Virus record (IMG/VR): IMGVR_UViG_3300010970_000045
Location: 1,909-27,341 of that record
Reading direction: 5' to 3' (one strand)
DNA: 25,433 nt
From: a virus
The position numbers were made by a program, and so were the translations under genes. The notes under the pieces are model-generated. The model was not told the origin of the DNA. It was given only the letters and a program-made list of their open reading frames with translations, and ran no database searches. Every line of letters starts with the position of its first letter. Position 1 is the stretch's first letter. Positions 12,857 to 22,086 of this stretch are shown here, piece after piece.

Positions 12857-13277
12857 TATATTTTCTAATATAATCAAGAGCTGAATTTATGTATTCAGGA
12901 TTATCTTTTAAAAAACCAATAGCAGAATTGCAATTTCTGCATAATAAGCCTCTTACACATTTGCCACAAGAATTTTCTCCAGGGCAACAATTATGATCGT
13001 GATCCACATAGAAATATGAGTAATCAATTTCTTTTGTTTCACATATTGCACAACCATCATTCTGAAGTTTTAACATTTCTTTATACTCTTCTAAACTTAT
13101 GCCGTATTTGTGCTTTAATTTAGAATTTTTAATTGATTCTGGGTTTGCTTTACGCCAAGCATTATTTTTAACGCTTTGCTTTTTCTTTACTTCAGGGCGT
13201 TGATTATACTCACGTTTATACGCTTGTATCTTTTCACGTTCTTCCGGAATATCCCAGTAGTTTTTTCTTGTAGCCAT
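12840..13277 (-). CDS. Endonuclease VII-like HNH nuclease
   Basis: This 145-residue protein has the recombination endonuclease VII (His-Me finger) signature. C76 and C79 (GCAIC) and C113 and C116 (LCRNC) form the zinc pair, and YVDHDH (90-95) is the catalytic His/Asp stretch, followed by VRGLLCRNCNSAIGFLKD. Two more Cys (ENSCGKC) lie in the loop. The first 50 residues are basic and helical. It is AT-rich relative to flanking genes and sits between two structural genes, so a homing endonuclease is more likely than a debranching enzyme. Confidence 0.85.
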   Translation of the reverse strand: MATRKNYWDIPEEREKIQAYKREYNQRPEVKKKQSVKNNAWRKANPESIKNSKLKHKYGISLEEYKEMLKLQNDGCAICETKEIDYSYFYVDHDHNCCPGENSCGKCVRGLLCRNCNSAIGFLKDNPEYINSALDYIRKYNVDLD

Positions 13278-13283
13278 TATCTT

Positions 13284-13514
13284 TTACTTAGATAGTGCTG
13301 CGATTTCGTCAGCAGTTAGTCCGAGTGCTGCCAACTTAGCCTGACCTGATGCCTTGGCTTCTGCTGCTGCAGTTGCTGCTGCTTCACGCTCTGCTTGTTC
13401 TGCTGCAAATGCTGCTGCACTTGCTTCATTTTGTGCAATTTCTTCTGCAGTTAATGGGCGTTCTGTTACTTCGCCTGTCTCGCAGTTTACTTCGATTGCT
13501 GTTGGTGTTGTCAT
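13284..13514 (-). CDS. Small Ala/Glu-rich helical protein (tail-module accessory)
   Basis: This is a 76-residue protein. MTTPTAIEVNCETGEVTERP is followed by a long Ala/Glu-rich helix (AEQAEREAAATAAAEAKA) and ends with LGLTADEIAAL. Such proteins lie beside tail-fibre genes in many phages and may act as assembly chaperones or short fibre linkers. An SD-like AAGGAG precedes the ATG. Function is inferred from position and composition only. Confidence 0.6.
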   Translation of the reverse strand: MTTPTAIEVNCETGEVTERPLTAEEIAQNEASAAAFAAEQAEREAAATAAAEAKASGQAKLAALGLTADEIAALSK

Positions 13515-13524
13515 TTATATCTCC

Positions 13525-14031
13525 TTATGATTTGGATATGCCGTAAAGTGAAGCAGATGAGTATTGTGCAAGGGTATTAGACCCAAAAGATAAAGTTATA
13601 GATGTTACAGCAGAAGTTACTGTACTAAATAATCCATAGGCTAATTGAGCATATGTGGTAGTTGCATTTTTTTCCATAACGTGATCCAAAGAACATATTT
13701 TAGCATCGGATGTTGTGTAGTTAGGAAGATAAAGTTCGCCACTAGTAAAAGTATTGGCTGTATCTCCAGTTCCAGGTATGTAATCAATTCTGAAACTACC
13801 GCCTACGTCATAAGAACTGGCGGAAGTACCGCTACCAATAAGAGTTTTTGTTACTCCTGCTGTTGAATTAAGTTGAATGAAACCATAATCCACTGAAGGA
13901 TAGCTTCCCAATTTAAGGGTAAACTTAAGAATTAAATCTGTATAAGTAGCAGGAATACTACTAAAAGAAATAGTAGAAGCGCCACCAGCGCCAACAGTTA
14001 CAGTGTTGCCAATTTTAAGAAATGTAGCCAT
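13525..14031 (-). CDS. Receptor-binding-type beta protein, paralogue 1 of 3
   Basis: This 168-residue Ser/Thr-rich beta protein has VTVGAGGASTISFSSIPATY near the start (residues 10-29) and ends AQYSSASLYGISKS. The same N-terminal FSSIP-x-TY block and C-terminal LYGI end occur in the two genes upstream, so the three are tandem paralogues. Such short beta modules at the end of a tail operon are typical adhesion or decoration proteins. The coding sequence is more AT-rich than the neighbouring 734-residue gene, hinting at separate acquisition. Confidence 0.6.
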   Translation of the reverse strand: MATFLKIGNTVTVGAGGASTISFSSIPATYTDLILKFTLKLGSYPSVDYGFIQLNSTAGVTKTLIGSGTSASSYDVGGSFRIDYIPGTGDTANTFTSGELYLPNYTTSDAKICSLDHVMEKNATTTYAQLAYGLFSTVTSAVTSITLSFGSNTLAQYSSASLYGISKS

Positions 14032-14501
14032 TATGCCGCCTTAATTCCGTAAATAGTGATGGTAGAACCAGTAGCCCAGTTATATGCTAAAAATTGGATC
14101 GAAGTTATAGCGGCGGTGCTTCTCCACAGATTTATATCAGTATTAACATATCTTCTACCGCCACCGCGAGTAAGCAATGTTTTGAATGTTGTCGTATTTG
14201 TGTAATTTAGAATATGTCCGTGAATTGCAGCAGTGCCATCTGATACACCTGACAACATATAAGCTATGTTACTGCCTCTAAAACTACCAGCACTGCCTCC
14301 ATCACCATACAAATCTGTCCAAGAATAGTTGCTTCCAGTATCGCCATTAAATTGCATATTTGTATTAACTCCAGAAATTGTTGGAGTGTATATTACATAA
14401 TGAATGTCTGTATATGTTTGAGGAATACTGGTAAAGTTTACGGTGGTAGGGGATCCACCTGCAACAGTTGCAGTTGCTATCGGTTCGTAAGTTTTTGGCA
14501 T
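14031..14501 (-). CDS. Receptor-binding-type beta protein, paralogue 2 of 3
   Basis: This is a 156-residue beta protein: VAGGSPTTVNFTSIPQTYTD (14-33), then FNGDTGSNYSWTDLYGDGG, FKTLLTRGGGRRYVNTD and LWRSTAAITSIQFLAYNW, ending TITIYGIKAA. The order FxSIPxTY, FN-D-G-NY, KTL-x-GG, L-S-AI-S, YGIK is shared with the 14504-15073 gene. It overlaps its downstream paralogue by one base. It is a probable trimeric tip or adhesin domain; the ligand is unknown. Confidence 0.6.
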   Translation of the reverse strand: MPKTYEPIATATVAGGSPTTVNFTSIPQTYTDIHYVIYTPTISGVNTNMQFNGDTGSNYSWTDLYGDGGSAGSFRGSNIAYMLSGVSDGTAAIHGHILNYTNTTTFKTLLTRGGGRRYVNTDINLWRSTAAITSIQFLAYNWATGSTITIYGIKAA

Positions 14502-14503
14502 AA

Positions 14504-15073
14504 TTATTTAATCCCATACAGAGCGAAAGAAGAGTATTGAACGAAGTTGGCTGATCCAGTTTGAGCGTAAAAGGTCATAGAAGAAATTGCTGAAGTACTA
14601 GACCATAGACCGCTAGTATATTTTAACTCGCTACCTAATGCAGTATTATCCTCTGAACCGCCTAAAAATCTTAAAGTCTTATATTTGTTGGTTGACGCAT
14701 AATCTAAAATATCCCAAACGCCAGCAGCAAATACATTGGCTGTTGCATTTGCCGCGGAGTTAATTCCTGATCTGCTGTAGGTTTCTCCTGTATCTGCTAA
14801 AGCACCTACTGTACTGTTGTAACCGTAAAGTATGTGGCGAGTGTAATTAGCGCCAGAGTCAGAATTAAAGCGAACGGCTAGCGAGTCAGTAACATCTGCT
14901 CGGTTGCATCGTGAGATGTATCGAATCTGAAGGTGTGAGTAAGTGCTAGGAATACTGCTAAAAGTAATTGTGTTTGACCCACCAGCTCCAACGGTTACGG
15001 TTGCTATTGACTCAAAATCACCAACAGCACGCGGATAATTTTGAGATGCCAAAATGCCTAAGATTGGACTCAC
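14504..15073 (-). CDS. Receptor-binding-type beta protein, paralogue 3 of 3 (longest)
   Basis: This 189-residue protein starts MSPILGILASQNYPRAVGDF, an extra N-terminal segment absent from its paralogues that probably attaches it to the virion. It then has VTVGAGGSNTITFSSIPSTY, FNSDSGANYTRHILYGY, KYKTLRFLGGSEDN and LWSSTSAISSMTFY, and ends SFALYGIK. As the copy with the anchor segment it may be the parental fibre gene, the other two being derived decoration or variant copies. Confidence 0.6.
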   Translation of the reverse strand: MSPILGILASQNYPRAVGDFESIATVTVGAGGSNTITFSSIPSTYSHLQIRYISRCNRADVTDSLAVRFNSDSGANYTRHILYGYNSTVGALADTGETYSRSGINSAANATANVFAAGVWDILDYASTNKYKTLRFLGGSEDNTALGSELKYTSGLWSSTSAISSMTFYAQTGSANFVQYSSFALYGIK

Positions 15074-15423
15074 GCTAGGTCACCCACAATCAAGAACGTA
15101 TTGCTTGCTGTGCAGATTACAGTTCCTGCAGAGTAACGTGCTCTCAAAATTGGAGCAGCCGCAGACGCACCGGTTGATGTAATAGTCACGCCAGCACCTG
15201 CTGCAAAAGATGTAAGTCCTACTCCGATAGATGCCACGTTAATCTGTTGACCTGCAGTAAAGACTGAAGGTGGAACAGTCACTGTTATTGCAGAAGCATT
15301 GGATGTTGTAACCAACTTGTTTTCAGCATCTGCTGCTACCAAGGTATACGTGGTACCAGTTTGAGCGTTAAAGGCAAGAGCAGCACTAGCACTCGTTGTG
15401 CCGCCTACTAAATTAACCGCCAT
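15070..15423 (-). CDS. Virion beta protein sharing a domain with the 15744 gene
   Basis: This is a 117-residue protein. From residue 18, FNAQTGTTYTLVA, KLVT, SNASAIT, TVP and TAGQQIN, ending with a VGDLA tail, match the C-terminal domain of the 268-residue gene at 15744-16550 closely. It is therefore a free-standing copy of that fibre domain. Strand-rich and Thr/Ala-rich, it is probably a tail-fibre component. It overlaps the next gene by 4 nt. Confidence 0.6.
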   Translation of the reverse strand: MAVNLVGGTTSASAALAFNAQTGTTYTLVAADAENKLVTTSNASAITVTVPPSVFTAGQQINVASIGVGLTSFAAGAGVTITSTGASAAAPILRARYSAGTVICTASNTFLIVGDLA

Positions 15424-15744
15424 TTAGTTTCCTTCCGATCCGAACGCACTAAAGGATGATGTTCCTGTAGTCGAGTAAATTGTAATAACATCTGTGTTTG
15501 CCAAGGTAATACCAGAAGTGATCGCTAGTAACGAACCGCTAGGTACCTGTATGCCGTAGGCGATATAGTGTTGATTGGCAAGAGTTGCACCTGCAGGGCG
15601 CACTGCGATACGAATGGTATCTGCTGCCCCACCAGTATTGGTTACGTTCAGCGTAGATACAATCGTTGCATTAGTTGCTGTATACAACGTAGTTGCAGTT
15701 GTTGCCGAAGGCGCTGATTGCGCTAAGACTTTATACGTTGCCAT
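15424..15744 (-). CDS. Phage virion protein, tail-fibre associated
   Basis: This 106-residue beta-rich protein starts MATYKVLAQSAPSATTATTL and contains STLNVTNTGGAADTIRIAV and HYIAYGIQVPSGSLLAITSG. Proteins of this layout recur next to fibre genes in aquatic phages and are thought to be virion proteins. It begins on the last base of the 268-residue gene (TAATG) and sits between the two genes that share the repeated domain. Confidence 0.6.
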   Translation of the reverse strand: MATYKVLAQSAPSATTATTLYTATNATIVSTLNVTNTGGAADTIRIAVRPAGATLANQHYIAYGIQVPSGSLLAITSGITLANTDVITIYSTTGTSSFSAFGSEGN

Positions 15745-16550
15745 TAGGATAGGTCCCCGATCACTGTGAAGTTGTTGCTTGAGGTGCAGATAATTGTGGC
15801 AGCTGAGTATTGCGCCCGTAGTTTAGGTGCGGTTGATGTTGCACCGGTTGAAGTCAGCACAGTAGTTCCGTCAGAGGCGATACTGACTTGGCCTGCACCG
15901 ATCTGCTGGATGTTGATCTGCTGGCCTGTAGTAAAGATACCGTTAGGTACAGTCAATGTAATAGCGCTAGCGTTGCTTAGCGTTACCAGTTTGTTAACAT
16001 CGCCTGCTACTAGAGTGTAGGTAGTACCAGTCTGGGCGTTGAAAGTTAAGTTAACATCAGTAGGCGTGGCCCACTTGAGTCCAGTTGCTGTGGTTGAGTC
16101 AGCGGTAAGTATCTGGTTGTTGCTTCCGATACCCAATCGAGCGGGTGTAGCGCTAGCAGTAGCGGCGATGATATCGCCCTTAGTTGTAACCAAAGACTTT
16201 GGAATTGCAGCATCTGCTGTAGCAACTCCTGCTGTAAAGAATGTTGCGTCATCTCCAGTAAAGACGTGCTTTGCTGTGGCACCTGCTGTGTGACTAATAC
16301 CAGATGTGCCAGCCTGAGCGCGGACTACAGTAAGCGTATCTCCAGAGATAGCGGTGACCGCTACGATTTCTTCGTTCTGCGTATCCACATCTAGTGCGAT
16401 AAGGAACTGATCTACGTTACCTGCGGCAAGGGATACACCACCCATAAGCGATGAACCAGTACCAGCAGCAACAGTGACAGTTACGGCACTGTTAGATATT
16501 GTTGCAGCAAGCGTTGTTGCTACTGAGGTGGTGCTATATTTTCTGGTCAC
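15744..16550 (-). CDS. Tail-fibre-like protein, 268 aa
   Basis: This is a modular fibre protein. An N-terminal beta domain (residues 1-110, with GDTLTVVRAQAGTSGISHTAG and an Asn/Glu-rich turn) is followed by the widespread fibre motif IPKSLVTTKGDIIAATASAT, PARLGIG and GLKWATP (116-163). A C-terminal domain (170-268) is duplicated as the separate gene at 15070-15423. The VTTKGDI and GLKWATP motifs mark tail-fibre or structural proteins in many phages. Confidence 0.7.
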   Translation of the reverse strand: MTRKYSTTSVATTLAATISNSAVTVTVAAGTGSSLMGGVSLAAGNVDQFLIALDVDTQNEEIVAVTAISGDTLTVVRAQAGTSGISHTAGATAKHVFTGDDATFFTAGVATADAAIPKSLVTTKGDIIAATASATPARLGIGSNNQILTADSTTATGLKWATPTDVNLTFNAQTGTTYTLVAGDVNKLVTLSNASAITLTVPNGIFTTGQQINIQQIGAGQVSIASDGTTVLTSTGATSTAPKLRAQYSAATIICTSSNNFTVIGDLS

Positions 16551-16559
16551 TTACTTGCC

Positions 16560-17442
16560 TCACTTTGTATAATGTAAACGGATGGGAAACTTGTCTGAAA
16601 GTTTGAGTGACTCGTCATTAAGGCGCTGGTTGTATAGCGCGTAGATGTAACGAGATGAGTTAGCACCAGCAGATCCTGGAACCTTGCTATCTGCTAGATC
16701 TGCTTCAGCAGATGTCAAGTTGATACGACCTGGATCTACGTATGAAAGCAGACGATAGGCCGCACCGAGAGTAATAACATCGCGGCAAGAATCTGGTAGA
16801 CCTGTTACATCTGCAAAGTCATCAGTGTTGGCATCCATCGTAGATGGGTTTGCTGCATACCAGACCTGAACGGTACGTCCCGGTTGAATGTTCTCGTAGA
16901 TGTTCACAGTCTTCTGTGAGTTAAAGGTTGCTGTGTTTGCCATCAAGTCTTGGCGCCAGCGGTTAATAGGCAGCCATTCTCTAGATGAACCAGTTGTCTG
17001 CCAAGACATATAGATAACATTCTGGCAATCATCTGGCAGGGCGTATGTAGTCTGGCTTGCGTTAAAGGTAAAGGTAGTTGAGTAGATAGCCCACAACTTA
17101 GGATAGACAGAGTTGATTGTGTCGTTGATCGCTTGCTTAATCATTGTGCGAGGAAACGTTGGGCTTAGTACAACCTGTGAGTACTGGCTGTGTGGTGCAG
17201 GGCTTGTGTTCTGGTAACCACGACCAAAGCCTGGAGCAGCGTTAAGAGTGTTATTAGCCTTTACAAAGTTATCAATCCAGATGAGTTCATCATCAATCTC
17301 GATAATACCTTTAGCAAGGTTGTCAGCTGAACCGACTTGTATTGCTAGGTCGGTAGTGTTAATCGCTGAGTCGAGATAGGTAATGCGGTCTTGGCGCAGG
17401 GTGTATCCGGCGAGGGAAGATCTAACTTCCTGAACCATTGAA

Positions 17443-17456
<14 letters not shown>
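16560..17456 (-). CDS. Virion structural protein (tail/neck), 298 aa
   Basis: This 298-residue protein begins MATLDSMVQEVRSSLAGYTL. A beta-rich part with DLAIQVGSADNLAKGIIEID and WIDNF precedes a helical, adaptor-like segment (RTMIKQAINDTINSVYPKLW) and a C-terminal region with ITLGAAYRLLSYVDPGR. The mix of strand and helix and its place among tail genes suggest a neck or tail-tube component of a short-tailed virion. No enzymatic motif is seen. It overlaps the glycosyltransferase by 14 nt. Confidence 0.6.
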
Positions 17457-19696
<2,240 letters not shown>

Positions 19697-19700
<4 letters not shown>

Positions 19701-19987
19701 GAGCTGAGTCCTTGGAGAGCAGCGTTTGCAGTGAGGCCAGTAGTACCAGCGATGTAATTACATACGCCGCTGTAATCAAGGTGGGTGTTCGCACTGCCCG
19801 AAATACCCGCAATATCATTTAGAACTCCTACTGTGTCTGTGTGCTTTGTGGTTACTCCACGTGCCACAGCCCAAGCACGGGCTGCGCCTGCTTCATCTAG
19901 ATAAGATGAGATTGGTGGGTAGGTGCCGCCATTAGCGAGTCTATTAAGTTCTGCTACCAGTGTTGATCCCGGTGTTCCTGTTGGCAC
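19697..19987 (-). CDS. Small virion protein, unknown
   Basis: This 96-residue protein starts MPTGTPGSTLVAELNRLANG and contains LDEAGAARAWAVARG, DTVGVLNDIAG and YIAGTTGLTANAALQGLSS. The LN-x2-AG and AGTTGL motifs recur in small structural proteins placed just before tail genes in many phages. It overlaps the beta-sandwich gene by 4 nt. Function not recognised; virion association is inferred from position. Confidence 0.6.
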
Positions 19988-19996
19988 CTATCTACC

Positions 19997-20161
19997 TCAC
20001 TTCTTCTTTTTGCGAGCTGCTGCTGCGTTGTCTACTAGGTTCGGATATGGTCGTCCGGCTGCTTTGGCTTTAGCCTTAGCAGCAGTTTTCTGTGCAGGAG
20101 TTAATTTGGTTGATTTCTTCTTTGGGTTCTCTTGATCCCAGAACGCTTTCTTCTTCACCAT
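19997..20161 (-). CDS. Small Lys/Ala-rich basic protein (54 aa)
   Basis: This 54-residue protein starts MVKKKAFWDQENPKKKSTKL, continues AKAKAAGRPYPNLVDNAAAA and ends RKKKK. It is strongly basic, perhaps a DNA-binding virion protein. Its start overlaps the end of the endonuclease VII gene by 7 nt, and a GTG one codon later has better spacing from AAGGAG. It matches the style of the basic microproteins encoded just upstream. Confidence 0.55.
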   Translation of the reverse strand: MVKKKAFWDQENPKKKSTKLTPAQKTAAKAKAKAAGRPYPNLVDNAAAARKKKK

Positions 20162-20538
20162 TTCTCCTTATTAGCATAATTTTTTAACCTAGATATTACT
20201 AAGTTTAGGTCATCACCTAATTTGCCAAGTGACGCATTGCACTGTCTACAAAGCGCTCCTCGATAAGATCCTGTTATGTGGCAATGGTCAAGAACTTTGT
20301 CATTATTAAATTCTTTAGAACATATACCGCAATTTGTTTCTTGGTTATATTGTTCTATATTTTCTTCAGTAAGTTTTGCGCCTCTGCCTTTCCAGTGATG
20401 TTTCTTTGAAACACCTGAATTCCATCTGGTTTTTCCATATTCTGTTTTTATATTATTTACATTATTATGGAAACATTTAGCACAATAACCACTGTTAGAT
20501 TTTTTCTTAAATGAAGAGTCGCATCCTGTGCATTTCAT
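20155..20538 (-). CDS. Endonuclease VII-like HNH nuclease
   Basis: This is a 127-residue endonuclease VII-type protein. The core is NCGICSKEF (C70, C73), VLDHCHITG (catalytic DHCH 84-87) and YRGALCRQCNASLGKLGDD (C97, C100). An extra N-terminal zinc motif, C3, C6, C19 and C22, gives two zinc sites. AT-rich and set between two lysine-rich structural genes, it looks like a homing endonuclease insertion. It ends KEKW, like the RVKW end of the upstream gene. Confidence 0.87.
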   Translation of the reverse strand: MKCTGCDSSFKKKSNSGYCAKCFHNNVNNIKTEYGKTRWNSGVSKKHHWKGRGAKLTEENIEQYNQETNCGICSKEFNNDKVLDHCHITGSYRGALCRQCNASLGKLGDDLNLVISRLKNYANKEKW

Positions 20539-20539
20539 A

Positions 20540-20803
20540 TTACCACTTTACACGATCAGCCCAGTAAGCGGCTGACATTTTGCCTTTTTGTATATTGGCT
20601 TTATGACGTGCTTTGAATGATGCTTGTCTTGCTGTTGGCTTCTTGTCGCCAGTAACGCCTTGTTGTCCGAAGCGGATCGTCTTTACTTGATCGCCCAACT
20701 TGGCAACAACCACGTGAGACTTAGTTGGATGGCTTGGTGTTCTCTTAGGCTTGTTAAAGCCTTCAACACCAGCACGCTCTAGACGTGGATCCTTCTTAGC
20801 CAT
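20540..20803 (-). CDS. Conserved basic phage protein (87 aa)
   Basis: This is an 87-residue basic protein: MAKKDPRLERAGVEGFNKPK, then HPTKSHVVVAKLGDQVKTIR, FGQQGVTGDKKPTARQ and ASFKARHKANIQKGKMSAAY, ending WADRVKW. The pattern GFNKPKRTP, SHVVVAK, KTIRFGQQGV, FKARH, GKMSAAYWA is one I recognise as a widespread small phage protein found near capsid genes, of unknown function. Its positive charge suggests DNA contact in the virion. Confidence 0.75.
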   Translation of the reverse strand: MAKKDPRLERAGVEGFNKPKRTPSHPTKSHVVVAKLGDQVKTIRFGQQGVTGDKKPTARQASFKARHKANIQKGKMSAAYWADRVKW

Positions 20804-20956
20804 CTACTTCTTCTTCTTTGACATACCTGCTTCGCTAAGTGCGATAGCAACGGCTTGCTTCTTAGACTTAACTACTGGACCCTTTTTACCAGAGTGCAGA
20901 GTTCCAGCCTTAAATTCTTTCATTACCTTCTTGACCTTGGCTGGTTTCTTATTCAT
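20804..20956 (-). CDS. DUF6496-like basic protein (50 aa)
   Basis: This 50-residue protein starts MNKKPAKVKKVMKEFKAGTL, then HSGKKGPVVKSKKQAVAIAL, and ends SEAGMSKKKK. This matches the small DUF6496 family (KVM-x-EF-x-G-LHSG, GPVVK, KQAVAIALSEAG) found in bacteria and phages. The ATG overlaps the previous stop (TAATG), and its TAG abuts the next ATG. Function unknown; probably DNA- or RNA-binding. Confidence 0.75.
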   Translation of the reverse strand: MNKKPAKVKKVMKEFKAGTLHSGKKGPVVKSKKQAVAIALSEAGMSKKKK

Positions 20957-21093
20957 TACTTCTTCTTACCCATCTTCTTAGGCATCATCTTTGCCTTAGC
21001 GCCGTATTCCATCTTGCGCTCTTTCTTACCTTCAGTCATTTCGTGCTTCTTCTTAGCAGCCTTTGACTTGTACATTTCACCTTTTGCTGACAT
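20956..21093 (-). CDS. Lys/Met-rich microprotein (45 aa)
   Basis: This 45-residue protein starts MSAKGEMYKSKAAKKKHEMT, then EGKKERKMEYGAKAKMMPKK, and ends MGKKK. Over a third of the residues are lysine. It is joined to both neighbours by TAATG junctions. No family recognised; the basic, methionine-rich composition would fit nucleic-acid condensation or packaging aid. Confidence 0.6.
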   Translation of the reverse strand: MSAKGEMYKSKAAKKKHEMTEGKKERKMEYGAKAKMMPKKMGKKK

Positions 21094-21167
21094 TATTTCT
21101 TTCCCTTCGGACCTTTGCCGTATCCTGCTTGACCTTTTTTCTTACCGCATCCGCATTTGATACACAT
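21093..21167 (-). CDS. 24-aa Cys-Gly-Lys microprotein
   Basis: This 24-codon ORF reads MCIKCGCGKKKGQAGYGKGP and ends KGKK. Three cysteines in CIKCGCG could bind one metal ion. TAATG junctions on both sides place it firmly in the run of tiny late genes. Function unknown. Confidence 0.5.
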   Translation of the reverse strand: MCIKCGCGKKKGQAGYGKGPKGKK

Positions 21168-21301
21168 TACTTCTTACCGCCTACGCCTGTAGAGATTGAC
21201 TCATAAGTCATATACTTGCGGTTGCTATCAAACTGCTTGTCAGCTGCTGGGTAGTATTCAGCCTCTTCAACGTTCTTGACAATAACTACTTTTTTGTCCA
21301 T
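21167..21301 (-). CDS. Small protein (44 aa), unknown
   Basis: This 44-residue protein starts MDKKVVIVKNVEEAEYYPAA, then DKQFDSNRKYMTYESISTGV, and ends GGKK. It starts four bases after the previous stop with AAGGAG upstream, and ends in a TAATG junction. It has a basic tail like its neighbours but a more balanced core. No family recognised. Confidence 0.6.
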   Translation of the reverse strand: MDKKVVIVKNVEEAEYYPAADKQFDSNRKYMTYESISTGVGGKK

Positions 21302-21304
21302 TTG

Positions 21305-21706
21305 TTACTCCTTGTATGTGAGGTTAGTTCCATCAAAGGCTTTGCCACCTTCGTTGGAAATTCTGACTGCCGCATCAATATCAGGCTGTCTGGTTGAACG
21401 CGGTTCGATACCCTGACGCACTGCGTCGTAGTAGTTACCGAGTTCCTTATCGTGAGCCTTAGCAGACTGGTAGCCACGAGTGGTGGCTTCTCCGGTGCTA
21501 AGAGTTAGACCCTGCGCTTTGCAACCAAAGCAAGGGTTGCTACCGCATTTACTGTGGTCTGGGTTTGAATACCATTCAGACTTAAAAGGCGTATCTGAAG
21601 TAGTATCGCAATCAGTACATCCATACTTAGAGGCGTACTCGTTGACGTTACCGTCTGTTAAATCGTAAGACCATTCAAGGACTTTAGTTGTGTGATTACA
21701 TTCCAT
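21305..21706 (-). CDS. Cys-rich zinc-binding-like protein (133 aa), unknown
   Basis: This is a 133-residue protein. The N-half is rich in Cys/His (MECNH, YGCTDCD, SKCGSNPCFGCKAQG), suggesting one or two zinc sites. The C-half is polar, with TTRGYQSAKAHDKELGNYYD and IDAAVRISNEGGKAFDGTN. EWSYDLTDGNVNEYASKYG near the start looks conserved-protein-like. It lies in the head gene cluster and overlaps the upstream gene by one base. Function not recognised. Confidence 0.6.
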   Translation of the reverse strand: MECNHTTKVLEWSYDLTDGNVNEYASKYGCTDCDTTSDTPFKSEWYSNPDHSKCGSNPCFGCKAQGLTLSTGEATTRGYQSAKAHDKELGNYYDAVRQGIEPRSTRQPDIDAAVRISNEGGKAFDGTNLTYKE

Positions 21707-22029
21707 TAGGCCACCGGTGTTAGGTATTCGCTGTAACCAGCGTCAATAAGGATCTGTGCTTCAGCATCAGTTAGCGTGTAAGCGTGACCACCGAGGTAAT
21801 AGGTGTCAGCGTTTGCTAGATCATCCTGATAAGGAGTTCTGCTTTCAGTAACGGTAGTACCGTTTACTAGAAGGGTTACTCCACGTGGAACATCTGTAAG
21901 AAAAGATGGGATAGCACCTGTGTAAGAACCACCTGCAAGCGGGCGTCCTGCTAAGCGAGCATAGGGATTGAAGTAAGTGCTATCGCACCAAGTTTCATTC
22001 TCCCAAGGTGTTACAAGTGTGTATGCCAT
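21706..22029 (-). CDS. Head-region structural protein (107 aa), unknown
   Basis: This 107-residue protein starts MAYTLVTPWENETWCDSTYF, then RLAGRPLAGGSYTGAIPSFL and VPRGVTLLVNGTTV, and ends YTLTDAEAQILIDAGYSEYL. The final segment, a short helix ending DAGYxxYLTPV, recurs in small phage proteins encoded right after the capsid gene. It follows the capsid gene after a hairpin. It may be a capsid decoration or head-completion protein. Confidence 0.6.
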   Translation of the reverse strand: MAYTLVTPWENETWCDSTYFNPYARLAGRPLAGGSYTGAIPSFLTDVPRGVTLLVNGTTVTESRTPYQDDLANADTYYLGGHAYTLTDAEAQILIDAGYSEYLTPVA

Positions 22030-22050
22030 TGTATTCCTTTCATAAGTGAT

Positions 22051-22074
22051 GGAGGCAGGTTTGACCCTGCCCCC
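22051..22074 (-). promoter_or_regulatory. Hairpin after the major capsid gene (attenuator/mRNA stabiliser)
   Basis: On the minus strand GGGGGCAGG (22074-22066) pairs with CCTGCCTCC (22059-22051) around a six-base loop: nine pairs with one G-U. No T tract follows, so full termination is unlikely. It would partly attenuate readthrough or protect the 3' end of the capsid mRNA, and so set high capsid output relative to later genes. Confidence 0.55.
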
Positions 22075-22086
22075 ACCGTTGCACTA

